From contig QHQA01000050.1 of assembly GCA_003219695.1 (NCBI GenBank), forward strand, positions 1 to 64,000: a stretch of 64,000 bases of DNA. The letters run 5' to 3'. This DNA is from Verrucomicrobiota bacterium (lineage in GTDB: Bacteria; Verrucomicrobiota; Verrucomicrobiia; Chthoniobacterales; UBA10450). Shown one piece after another: positions 41,204-49,149 of this stretch; position 1 is the first letter of the stretch; each line of letters opens with the position of its first letter. The notes beneath the pieces were generated by a model. That model ran no database searches. It was not told the origin of the DNA and saw only the letters and a program-made list of their open reading frames with translations. A program made the position numbers and the translations under genes.

Positions 41204-42367
41204 TAAGACAATCTCTTCGCCGTCGGCAAAGACACGTAACACTTTTAGCTCTGGCGAAAGGATCACCAGATCGGCGTCAGCTCCGACTCTCAACGCGCCT
41301 TTTGTTTCGAGACTGATGGAACGCGCGGGATTTTGTGTCGCCATGGCGACGGCTTCGTGCAACGGGACGTTTACTTCGGTAACCATCGTTCGCACGAGCT
41401 CGATCATGCGCGAAGCGCTCCCCGCCAGCGCGGAGCGGTCAGCCAATAGGCAGACGTCATTCTCTACAAGGCAATCATTGCCGAAGAGCGAAAACCGCGA
41501 GCCATCCCGAAGTCCGGCTCCGGCGGTTGCATCGGTTACGAGGCAAATTCCGGCCGGGCCTTTCGCACGATATAACATCTTCATCAGCGTCGGCGACACG
41601 TGGTGGCCGTCTGCGATCAGTTCGCAGCTGATCCATGGCTCGCTCAAGGCAAACTCGAGCAAGCCGCTTACGCGATAGATGCCGCGGCGGCGCGCGCTCG
41701 ACATGCAATTAAACGTGTGCGTCACGCTGCGCATGCCGCGATCGAACGCCGCCTGGGCATCTTCGTCCCAAGCGTCGCTGTGACCGCCACTCACGCTGAT
41801 TCCACGCGCGTGAAAATTTTCGATAGCGTCGAGCGCTCCCGGCAATTCGGGCGCGATCGTGATGCGTTTGATCACGTCCGCGTAATCGAGCAACTGCTGG
41901 ACACTACCTGGAGACGGGTCCTGAATGAATTCCGCTCGTTGCGCGCCGCATTTTGGCTTGGAAATGAACGGGCCTTCCACATGAACTCCCGCAATCGTGC
42001 TGGTAGGGCGCGACCGCCGGGCGCGCCGCCGAATAGCATCTCGCACTGCGTTTAGAACATCGACGATCTTCTTAATCGGCGCTGTGGCTGTCGTCAGCAA
42101 AAGTGAAGTGGTGCCGCCGCTGGCATGGAAATCGCAAATGGCACGAAACGCTTCCTCAGATGCTTCCATGGTGTCGCGGCCGAGCGCGCCGTGCACATGA
42201 AGATCAATGAAACCGGGCGCGAGATAATTTCCTTCAAGATCGACGACTTTTTCCGCCCGCGCCTGCGCCCGCTCACGAATTCCGGTGATTTTTCCTTCAT
42301 GAACAACCAGCTCGAGCCCGTCGCGAATTCCATCGGGAAAAATCAAGCGCGCGTTGGTGAAGATCAT
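41189..42367 (-). CDS. nagA: N-acetylglucosamine-6-phosphate deacetylase
   Basis: 392 residues. Metal and catalytic motifs are present: GFIDLHVHGALGRDTM, GVHVEGPFIS (Glu), GHSDAW, VTHTFNCMS and LVTDATAGAG (catalytic Asp). It removes acetate from GlcNAc-6-P during amino-sugar recycling. The tract IRRRARRSRPTSTIAG, just before the GVHVEGPF strand, is encoded partly by a 26-bp repeat at 42002-42027 carried in frame. The 3' end overlaps the convergent glycosyltransferase gene. No nagB lies nearby. Confidence 0.93.
   Translation of the reverse strand: MIFTNARLIFPDGIRDGLELVVHEGKITGIRERAQARAEKVVDLEGNYLAPGFIDLHVHGALGRDTMEASEEAFRAICDFHASGGTTSLLLTTATAPIKKIVDVLNAVRDAIRRRARRSRPTSTIAGVHVEGPFISKPKCGAQRAEFIQDPSPGSVQQLLDYADVIKRITIAPELPGALDAIENFHARGISVSGGHSDAWDEDAQAAFDRGMRSVTHTFNCMSSARRRGIYRVSGLLEFALSEPWISCELIADGHHVSPTLMKMLYRAKGPAGICLVTDATAGAGLRDGSRFSLFGNDCLVENDVCLLADRSALAGSASRMIELVRTMVTEVNVPLHEAVAMATQNPARSISLETKGALRVGADADLVILSPELKVLRVFADGEEIVLSERQ
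42002..42027. repeat. 26-bp dispersed repeat inside nagA
   Basis: The GGTAGGGCGCGACCGCCGGG-type unit is identical to 22508-22533. It encodes RRARRSRPT on the minus strand in a loop before the metal-binding EGPF strand. Confidence 0.87.
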
Positions 42368-42373
42368 GTTTGT

Positions 42374-42472
42374 GTGATGCAGGCAATCAATCCTGCCTGC
42401 AAGGGGATACTTCTCAAACGAAATACCTGGCGGCGGGGTCGTGTCTTCGGAGGCAGGATTGTCTGCGTCACG
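42374..42472. repeat. GCAGGCAATC hairpin repeat upstream of the halogenase-like gene
   Basis: GTGATGCAGGCAATCAATCC and TGCCTGC form a short hairpin. AGGCAGGATTGTCTGCGTCA about 75 bp downstream is related in inverse. GTGATGCAGGCAATC and GTGACGCAGACGATCC recur in tandem at 49114-49149. It occupies the nagA-halogenase divergent region. Confidence 0.6.
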
Positions 42473-42515
42473 CGCTTGCCCTGAAGCGGTACAAAGTCCA
42501 TCCTGTCAGGACGCG

Positions 42516-44105
42516 ATGAATTTTGACTACGACGTCGTAATCATCGGTGGCGCGTTTTCGGGCGCTGCGACTGCGCTGATGCTGAAACGCAAAAGGCCTG
42601 AAGCGCGCGTTCTCATCATCGAAAAGACAGCCGAGTTCGATCGCAAGGTCGGCGAATCGACCACGGAAGTGAGCAGTTGTTACATGACGCGCATTTTAGG
42701 ACTGACACATTACCTGGGTCATCATCAACTGGCCAAACAGGGGCTGCGCCTTTGGTTTTCAAATCGGCCTGACCAGCGCTTTGACGAATGCGTCGAGGTC
42801 GGCACGCGGTATCAGAGCCGGTTGCCGGGTTTTCAACTGGATCGCGCAAAATTTGACTCGCACATGCTCGAGCGAGCGGTGCAAGCGGGGTGCGCTCTCT
42901 GGCGTCCGGCGAAGGTAACAAGCTTCCAGCTCGGCAACGGGAATGGACAAACAATCAGCGCCGTTGTCGATCATAGCGAGCGCATGGCCACTTGCCGCTG
43001 GCTTGTCGATGCTACAGGACGCGCGGCGATGTTTGCGCGGAAACTCGGACATTTTCGTCCGAACCCCGAGCATCCCATCAACGCTGTCTGGGCGCGATTC
43101 AGCGGCGTGAAGGAATGGGACAGCTATGAATGGCGACAACGCTTTCGCGATTACGCGAATAATTGCCGCACCGCGCGTGAATGGGCCACCAATCATTTGT
43201 TCGGACGCGGCTGGTGGGTTTGGATCATCCCATTGCAAGGCGGTGACGTCAGCGCGGGGATTGTTTACGACAGCCGCATTTTCAAATTTCCAGAGGGGCC
43301 GAGTCTCGGCCAACGATTGCACACGCACATCTTGAGCAATCCAATCGGTCGCGAAATCTTCGGCACTGCAAAGGTGATCGAAGGCGACGTGCACGCTCTG
43401 TCCATGTTGCCGTATCACAGTGAGAAAGTTTGCGGCGAAGGTTGGGCCGCAGTAGGTGATGCCGCCGGTTTTATCGATCCGCTCTACAGTCCCGGTCTCG
43501 ATTTTTGTTCTTACACATCTTACTACGTGGCCGATTTACTGGCGCGCAGTCTCGCGGGCGAGGATGTCGTCGAGCGGCTTCGTTATTACAACCACCAATA
43601 TCCGATCACCTACCGTTACTGGTTCGAGAGTCTGTACAAAGACAAGTACTACTACATGGGAGACGCCGAACTGATGTCGGCCGCGCTCCTCCTTGATGTG
43701 AGCAGTTACTATATCGGTCTCGTACGGGCCGTTTACCATGACGCGGAACGGGAATTTCTTAACCTGCCATTTACCGCCGTGGGCGGGCGACTGGCCAGGA
43801 ACGTCATCAGTTTTTACAATCGGCGGCTGGTCGCTTTGGCGAAGCGCAGATGGGCTACCGGCTATTACGGAAAAAGGAACGCCGGCTGGCGCGAGCTTTA
43901 CGATGGATTTGTCCCAGACATCCGGCTCCGGAAACAGATTTCACGCGGGCTGCGGCGCTGGTGGAAATGCGAGCTGATCAATCTGGCGTTGATGTTACGC
44001 CGGCCGGCAACCCCGAAAGCTTTCGGGGTAGCCGGGGACGCTGGCCCCGGCAGAACTCACGCATTAACCGCCTCAACTGGAGCGGGCTCGTCCGCGCTCT
44101 CGTAA
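42516..44105 (+). CDS. FAD-dependent halogenase-like oxidoreductase
   Basis: 529 residues from ATG 42516 (AGGA 7 bp upstream). The FAD-binding GGAFSGAATA (11-20), the halogenase signature WVWIIP (234-239, matching WxWxIP) and GDAAGFIDPLYSPGLD (314-329) are all present. GESTTEVSSC (46-55) matches the GES/GEA loop and LAKQG (72-76) could provide the active-site Lys. These point to a flavin-dependent halogenase or a close monooxygenase relative; the substrate and flavin reductase partner are unknown. It lies outside any recognisable biosynthetic cluster. The C-terminus contains a palindrome and a half-repeat in frame (TPKAFGVAGDAGPGR), and the last 49 bp overlap a convergent gene. Confidence 0.78.
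   Translation: MNFDYDVVIIGGAFSGAATALMLKRKRPEARVLIIEKTAEFDRKVGESTTEVSSCYMTRILGLTHYLGHHQLAKQGLRLWFSNRPDQRFDECVEVGTRYQSRLPGFQLDRAKFDSHMLERAVQAGCALWRPAKVTSFQLGNGNGQTISAVVDHSERMATCRWLVDATGRAAMFARKLGHFRPNPEHPINAVWARFSGVKEWDSYEWRQRFRDYANNCRTAREWATNHLFGRGWWVWIIPLQGGDVSAGIVYDSRIFKFPEGPSLGQRLHTHILSNPIGREIFGTAKVIEGDVHALSMLPYHSEKVCGEGWAAVGDAAGFIDPLYSPGLDFCSYTSYYVADLLARSLAGEDVVERLRYYNHQYPITYRYWFESLYKDKYYYMGDAELMSAALLLDVSSYYIGLVRAVYHDAEREFLNLPFTAVGGRLARNVISFYNRRLVALAKRRWATGYYGKRNAGWRELYDGFVPDIRLRKQISRGLRRWWKCELINLALMLRRPATPKAFGVAGDAGPGRTHALTASTGAGSSALS
44011..44051. repeat. Palindrome plus half-repeat in the halogenase-like gene 3' end
   Basis: CCCCGAAAGCTTTCGGGG (44011-44028) is a perfect 18-bp palindrome. 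It runs into GGTAGCCGGGGACGCTGGCC (44027 onward), a unit of the TGTAGCC family. Confidence 0.85.
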
Positions 44106-44437
44106 TCCTGTTCGCCTTCCGCTTCGCCGAGCGGCCAAATGTGAAAACCGCCTGATTCGTGCGGCAGTTCCCAAAGGCCCCAAATCCCTTTGCCTTCGCG
44201 AAAGCCGCGATAATAAACGTCGTGGCCTCCGATGTAAGTTTTCGTCCAGTAACACTCACCATTTGTCTCGTCGAAACGCCCCGCGATAAAGAAGGGGCCA
44301 ATGTCGTCACGTCCATCACCTGAAACGACGTGATTGCTAAAGCTAAGCACGAGATCCATCCGATGTTTGCGCGCGCTGTTTCGGTAATTGTAGAAGCCTG
44401 TCCACGGTCCGGATGGAAACTCCATGCTGAAATCCAT
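44057..44437 (-). CDS. Conserved protein of unknown function
   Basis: 126 residues from ATG 44437, where the coherent sequence MDFSMEFPSGPWTGFYNYRN starts. It is rich in Trp, Tyr and Gly with strand-like pieces (RMDLVLSFSNHVVSG, DDIGPFFIAGRFD, CYWTKTYIGGHDVYYRGF, GIWGLWELP), suggesting a small beta-barrel or sandwich. There is no signal peptide or membrane span; the tail is acidic (EGEQDYESADEPAPVE). I do not know a named function. It lies downstream of prepilin peptidase on the same strand (gap 65 bp) and overlaps the convergent halogenase-like gene by 49 bp. Confidence 0.7.
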   Translation of the reverse strand: MDFSMEFPSGPWTGFYNYRNSARKHRMDLVLSFSNHVVSGDGRDDIGPFFIAGRFDETNGECYWTKTYIGGHDVYYRGFREGKGIWGLWELPHESGGFHIWPLGEAEGEQDYESADEPAPVEAVNA

Positions 44438-44502
44438 TATCTTCGATTTGGTGTGGTCAACTAGTTTGCTCAATTGGATTTGAGCGACCCAGCGCCCGGG
44501 GC

Positions 44503-45597
44503 CTACGGACTGAGCAGCGTTCCGTACCAGCGCAGAAGAATCTCGCCAAAGAACATCCAGGTTAGCGCGCCAAACGCGAGATAAGGCCCAAAGGGCAGCT
44601 TGGCGGACCAAACACGTTTGCCCACGACGAGCGTGACCAATCCGACAATCGACCCGAGAAGCGATCCGGCGAACAGGCTGAACAACACCGCGCGCCAGCC
44701 AAGAAATGCGCCGATCGCCCCGAGAAATTTCAAGTCACCCCGTCCCATTGCTTCTCGCGGGATTACCAGCTCGCGAGCGACGCCGGAAATATGCGTCACG
44801 TCGTCGAGCATCAGCGCACGGCCTTCGACGTTCACTCGATCATAGCGAAAGTCCAGAGTCACATTGGCAAACGTCTCATGATCGATTCTGGTCTCATCGC
44901 ATCGAAGCAACAGGCGATCTTTTTCCCGGGCAAAATAATCGCTCCACAGACTTTCTTCAGTGCCTACAACGAAATCGGCGTCCTCTCCGCGTTTTATCCA
45001 CGTGAATGGCGTCGGCGCATCGAATCGAATCCGTTTTCTCCCAAACGCGATTTTGCCCGCTTCAAGAACAATCCAAAGAATCACATAACCGAGCGCAGCC
45101 GCGAGCAGTGCGCGAACACCGGCGGCCACCCGGGAATCCGTTTCCATCAGCGCCGGCACAATCACGCTGCAGGCGACGCCCGCGATTATTCCGCCGATCG
45201 TGACCCGGTCTGGAATAATGAAATGCTCAAAATCGATAAACGTTCCGATGATCAGGAACGAAACAAAAATCCAGTAAGCGATTGCGATCTGCCACGGGAA
45301 ACTTTGCCAGATTGCGAGGAACAGAAGCGCGGTGACAAGCTCCACGGCGAAATAGCGAAAGGAAATTTTCGCGCCGCAATTTGCGCATCGACCACCCAGC
45401 GCGATCCAGCTAATCAACGGCAGATTTTGATGCCAGGGAATCGGTTGTTTGCACTTAGGACAAAATGAGCGACGCGGCTGGTTAATCGACAGATCAACGG
45501 GCCAGCGATAAATGCAGACGTTCAAGAACGAGCCGACCGCCGCGCCGAGCACAAACGCAAACGCGCCGAAGAGAAATTGATGAATCGGGTGATGCAC
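44503..45597 (-). CDS. Prepilin leader peptidase/methyltransferase (A24) with an extra domain
   Basis: About 364 residues from a GTG near 45597; the start is uncertain. AAVGSFLNVCIYRWP and the two zinc pairs FCPKCKQ (46-49) and CANCGA (71-74) are typical of the N-terminal methylase part. Catalytic Asp122 lies in IDFEHFIIPD and Asp288 in GRGDLKFLG. Between membrane helices, residues about 190-282 are an added soluble segment (KRGEDADFVVGTEESLW, DRVNVEGRALMLDD) that ordinary peptidases lack. It cleaves and methylates type IV pilin or type II secretion pseudopilin leaders. No pilin gene is in the window. Confidence 0.88.
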   Translation of the reverse strand: MHHPIHQFLFGAFAFVLGAAVGSFLNVCIYRWPVDLSINQPRRSFCPKCKQPIPWHQNLPLISWIALGGRCANCGAKISFRYFAVELVTALLFLAIWQSFPWQIAIAYWIFVSFLIIGTFIDFEHFIIPDRVTIGGIIAGVACSVIVPALMETDSRVAAGVRALLAAALGYVILWIVLEAGKIAFGRKRIRFDAPTPFTWIKRGEDADFVVGTEESLWSDYFAREKDRLLLRCDETRIDHETFANVTLDFRYDRVNVEGRALMLDDVTHISGVARELVIPREAMGRGDLKFLGAIGAFLGWRAVLFSLFAGSLLGSIVGLVTLVVGKRVWSAKLPFGPYLAFGALTWMFFGEILLRWYGTLLSP

Positions 45598-45690
45598 GCC
45601 GCGATGGACATTACCGCTCGCGCTCCAATTGCAACCGCGAACGCTTTCGCGCTCGCCTGCGAAGGCCAATTCCAGCAGGCTTCCACCGTG

Positions 45691-47448
45691 ATGCCGCTAG
45701 TTTTCATCAGTTATTCGCGCAAAGATTTCTACTTTGCTGAGTCGCTCGCTTTTCACCTGACCAAACGCGGCATCGCAAACTGGCTTGACGCGAATCATCT
45801 CACGCCTGGGAGCGACTGGGCCGCGGACATTGATCGTGCGCTCGACCAAGCCGGCACTGTCATCGTCGTGCTGACGCCGGACAGTTTGCGTTCCAAGTAC
45901 GTGCGCGGCGAATGGCAACGCGCCTTGCAGCAGGGCGACCGCATCCTTTTCGCGCAGTTCCGTTCCTGCGTGCCGCCGGCGGAGTTGCGCGACGCGGAGA
46001 TGATCGATTTCCGCGGTCGCTTTCGACTCGCACTTGAGCGCCTGATCGCCAGAATCAAAGCAGATCGCGTCGCCCAGGTGGACCGGAATCGGCGCTCCTT
46101 CGGTGTTCCGCCATGGGTGCTCGTCTTCACCATCACCCTGTTTCTCATCTCCATCGTTCCATTCGCCATTCTCGGCGACTGGAACACCGGCGAACTAGTG
46201 CGGGAGCCAGTTTGGTTTCAGGTCTTGTGCTGGATCTTCGCGCCGTTCTTTTTTGGCTTTCTGCTCTGGCATCTGGCGATCGCCTTTCTCCGCCGTCGCA
46301 TGGGCATGACGCGGCTAGCGCTCACGATCAGCTTCTTCACCGGACTCTTCGCTTTTTACTTGTCAGGCCAGCTTCGTCTGATCGAGCCGATCACCGCCTG
46401 GATGGTTCAGAATCATGTTCCGCATATGTCATTGCTGGTCCTGATCGGAGTTCCACTCCTCGGCGTCGTCGCGTTGGCAATCCTTCTACTCGTTAGGCCA
46501 GAGGACCTGCTGCGCTGGTGCTCGACCGGGAAGGCGTGGGATATTTATCGCCGCGGGCGGGTCGTTCAGGTGCCGGACGTCGCCACTCGCCTCGCGCAAC
46601 TTGGAACATTTCACCTCTTGCACGATCACGAAGACGCCCCGGCGGCAGCGCGTCTGCGCCAGCAGCTTCTGGCAGTGGGGAACACTGAAAGTATGCCCGC
46701 GACCACAAGCGGTGTGCAGATCCTTTTCCTCACAAATCGCACGCGAGCAGCATGGGCGGGAGAAAAGGCATTGCGGCTAACGAGTGATCTCATAACCATC
46801 GTCGGCAGTGCGATCAGCTTGCCGGAATCCTTGCGCGCGCTCTGGCGCAGACAATGGATCGATCTACGTCGCTGGGATGCGGCCAGGAGCCGCTGCCAGC
46901 CAGTGCCTGATGTGCCGGAAGGAATGACACGCCTACGGCTGCCGGCGATTGTGCGTTGGCACGAGCATTTGCTCTGCGCGATGACCGGTCTTCTCTTGAT
47001 TCTGACCAACGTCGCGCTGGGCGACACGAAAACGCGCGGCGACACTTTTTCCGGACGCGACTTGCTCGGTTACTTGGTGGCGACCGCCTGTTACATCTGG
47101 TTTTCCCTGGGATGGCAATTGGTCCAACGCACCATCACGCGTCACCGTTTTCTGCGTCGCCTTAATCTTCTCACGATTGCCACGCCTGTTCTCGTCGCAG
47201 GCACGCTTTGGCTCTTCATCTCGTTAGGCGGAGCGATGCATTATATCATCGCGCCTTCGCTTTTTGTCGTTCTTGTACTGATCATTCTCCGGCACGGGCT
47301 CGCGCGACTCGAGTTCTGGTTTCCTGCGCCGACCGCCCCCGGCACTGAACGTCTCGAACGCCTGATGCCGCGCAGGAAATGGGAACCGCTCATCTGGTTA
47401 TTTGTTTACGGTGGGGCTTGGATGCTGTTGATGGGACTGCAAAGCTGA
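45691..47448 (+). CDS. TIR-domain multi-span membrane protein
   Basis: 585 residues from ATG 45691, which begins the TIR strand MPLVFISYSRKDFYFAESLA. The TIR domain covers about 1-140 (GIANWLDANHLTPGSDWAAD, TVIVVLTPDSLRSKYVRGEW). Where NADase TIRs have a catalytic Glu in the helix after DW, this protein has Asp (DWAADIDRAL), so cleavage activity is doubtful. About nine membrane spans follow, in a group of four and a group of five, separated by a cytoplasmic region of about 130 residues (RVVQVPDVATRLAQLGTFHL). No effector or partner gene of a known TIR defence system is adjacent. It is divergent from prepilin peptidase. Confidence 0.8.
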   Translation: MPLVFISYSRKDFYFAESLAFHLTKRGIANWLDANHLTPGSDWAADIDRALDQAGTVIVVLTPDSLRSKYVRGEWQRALQQGDRILFAQFRSCVPPAELRDAEMIDFRGRFRLALERLIARIKADRVAQVDRNRRSFGVPPWVLVFTITLFLISIVPFAILGDWNTGELVREPVWFQVLCWIFAPFFFGFLLWHLAIAFLRRRMGMTRLALTISFFTGLFAFYLSGQLRLIEPITAWMVQNHVPHMSLLVLIGVPLLGVVALAILLLVRPEDLLRWCSTGKAWDIYRRGRVVQVPDVATRLAQLGTFHLLHDHEDAPAAARLRQQLLAVGNTESMPATTSGVQILFLTNRTRAAWAGEKALRLTSDLITIVGSAISLPESLRALWRRQWIDLRRWDAARSRCQPVPDVPEGMTRLRLPAIVRWHEHLLCAMTGLLLILTNVALGDTKTRGDTFSGRDLLGYLVATACYIWFSLGWQLVQRTITRHRFLRRLNLLTIATPVLVAGTLWLFISLGGAMHYIIAPSLFVVLVLIILRHGLARLEFWFPAPTAPGTERLERLMPRRKWEPLIWLFVYGGAWMLLMGLQS

Positions 47449-47521
47449 TAGGCAAAAAACTATACATCCCCCCGCCCCTCCGGAAATCCGAAATTCTTCC
47501 GTCTCAGCAATGCATGCACGA

Positions 47522-48304
47522 TTAGCCGGCAACCCGCTTCAATGCCCGGCGTTCCATTAACCATGCGATCCAGATGCAGCTTTCGTAGAGCAGACACATC
47601 GGAAGCGCCAGCGCAATCAAAGTCAGAATGTCCGGGGTGGGCGTGATGATGGTCGCCAGGATAAAGATCAGCACCACGGCATATGGCCGGGTGCGTGCCA
47701 TGAATTTGTAGGTGACCAATCCAAATCGGACCAGAGCCAGGACCACCACCGGCAATTCGAAAGCCAGGCCGAAGGCGATCGTGAACCGCGTCACGAATGA
47801 ATAATACTGTTGCACTGTCCAAGTGGGCGCCCAGCCGAGCGATTCGGTGTCGCGAAAGAAAAAAAGAATCGTTTTCGGCAGCAACCAAAAATAGCAAACC
47901 AGCCCACCGAGAAGAAATAGCGCGAAGCTGACGCCGATCGCGGGAAACAAAAAGCGCTTCTCGACGGCGGTGAGCGCCGGCAAAACAAATTCTGCCAGGA
48001 AATACAACAGCAGCGGGAAGGAGATAACGATGCCCGCGTAAAACGCCAGGTGAAACGAGATCACGATGGAATCGGTGATGCCGAGCGCCTTGAGCGTGCC
48101 GATTTGTGAACCAAGATCATGAAGCGGTGCCTGCAAGATGCGCACGAGCGTCGCGCGAAACGCAAAGCAAACAATCATCGCGATCCCGAGCGTGATCGCT
48201 ATCTTCACAATCATCCACCGCAGGTCTTCCAAGTGCTCGAGAAACGGCTTGGACGTTTCGCTCTCCGGCAGGTCGCGAAATTTGAAAATGTCTCGTAGCG
48301 CCAT
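47522..48304 (-). CDS. tatC: Sec-independent protein translocase TatC
   Basis: 260 residues and six membrane spans. PFLEHLEDLRWMIVKIAITL is the conserved N-terminal signal-peptide binding region. FAEFVLPALTAVEKRF-type LAEFVLPALTAVEKR and FGLAFELPVVVLALVRFGLV are family motifs. It forms the receptor for twin-arginine substrates; tatA/B are not in the window. The ATG lies next to a palindromic repeat region, and no clear Shine-Dalgarno is seen. Confidence 0.95.
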   Translation of the reverse strand: MALRDIFKFRDLPESETSKPFLEHLEDLRWMIVKIAITLGIAMIVCFAFRATLVRILQAPLHDLGSQIGTLKALGITDSIVISFHLAFYAGIVISFPLLLYFLAEFVLPALTAVEKRFLFPAIGVSFALFLLGGLVCYFWLLPKTILFFFRDTESLGWAPTWTVQQYYSFVTRFTIAFGLAFELPVVVLALVRFGLVTYKFMARTRPYAVVLIFILATIITPTPDILTLIALALPMCLLYESCIWIAWLMERRALKRVAG

Positions 48305-48391
48305 GGGATCAAAAATCCGAAATCCGAATGTCGAATGTCAAAACAAAGCCGAAAAGGGCAAATATTCGAAGAGCGATCCGATGCGAGACAT

Positions 48392-48456
48392 TGGTAGGGG
48401 CGGCGCGCTGCGGCGTCTCCCGAAAACTTTTGGGACAGCGCGGCGTCCCTACCACA
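48392..48456. repeat. GTAGGG palindromic repeat between tatC and the Nudix gene
   Basis: TGGTAGGGGCGGCGCGCTGC on the left is matched in inverse by CAGCGCGGCGTCCCTACCAC on the right. Outer arms GCGATCCGATGCGA and TCGCATCGC extend it to about 48372-48479. Confidence 0.82.
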
Positions 48457-48488
48457 GTGCGAGGCGTCTTCGCATCGCTTTGCAGCAG

Positions 48489-49091
48489 CTACACGCTTTC
48501 GCTTGGTAGAAGACCGCACGCCCAGAGTCGAGCCATGAGGCTCAAGGTATTTGCGTCGTGAATCTCGTTCTCAGCAATCATGCGCCGAATTTCGGAAACC
48601 GTGAACGGCCGGCACTCCAGAATTGATTCCGATTCGTCGCGCACATAATCCGGGCACGGGGTCACCGGGCGCGCCAGAAAGAAGTGGCCGCGTTCGTCTG
48701 TGAAGCCTGGCGACGTAAAGTAATGGCCGAGCGGGATGAGCTCGCCATCTTTCGCCAGCTCGTAGCCGGCCTCTTCGCGGAGTTCGCGCGAGGCGACTTG
48801 TTCGATCGTTTCCCGCGCGCGGCCGGGGTCAACGCCCCCGGCTACAGAATCAATCTGGCCGGATGGCATTTCCCAGATCGCTTCTCGGATTGGGATGCGT
48901 TCCTGGTGAATGAGAACGATTTTGCCGTCGTGCGTCACCGGCGCAACAATGACGGCCGCTTTGCGATGCACGATCGTCCATGTGCGCGGCTCGCTGCGCG
49001 CTGGTGTTTGCACTCGATCGGTCGCAACTTCCAGATGTGCATTGGCGAAGTGCTGTTCGCTGGAAATCGTTTTCCACCCTCGCTGTTTCAC
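48489..49091 (-). CDS. Nudix hydrolase (ADP-ribose pyrophosphatase-like) with a repeat inserted in the Nudix box
   Basis: 200 residues. The fold starts with WTIVHRKAAVIVAPVTHDGK, and the Nudix motif is split: WEMPSGQID, then SVAGGVDPGRAR, then ETIEQVASRELREEAGYEL. The REXXEE helix is intact, but the loop between the first Gly and the Glu is about ten residues longer than the GX5E spacing. The extra part is encoded by a 26-bp dispersed repeat at 48821-48846. The likely substrate is a nucleoside diphosphate sugar such as ADP-ribose. The loop lies near the metal site, so activity may be altered. Confidence 0.87.
   Translation of the reverse strand: MKQRGWKTISSEQHFANAHLEVATDRVQTPARSEPRTWTIVHRKAAVIVAPVTHDGKIVLIHQERIPIREAIWEMPSGQIDSVAGGVDPGRARETIEQVASRELREEAGYELAKDGELIPLGHYFTSPGFTDERGHFFLARPVTPCPDYVRDESESILECRPFTVSEIRRMIAENEIHDANTLSLMARLWACGLLPSESV
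48821..48846. repeat. 26-bp dispersed repeat inside the Nudix box
   Basis: GGCCGGGGTCAACGCCCCCG plus GCTACA; the reverse strand encodes SVAGGVDPGR. It is the same unit as each arm of 23175-23226. Confidence 0.9.
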
Positions 49092-49149
49092 GCGGAAAGT
49101 GTAGAGGCCGCGAGTGATGCAGGCAATCGCGTCGTGACGCAGACGATCC

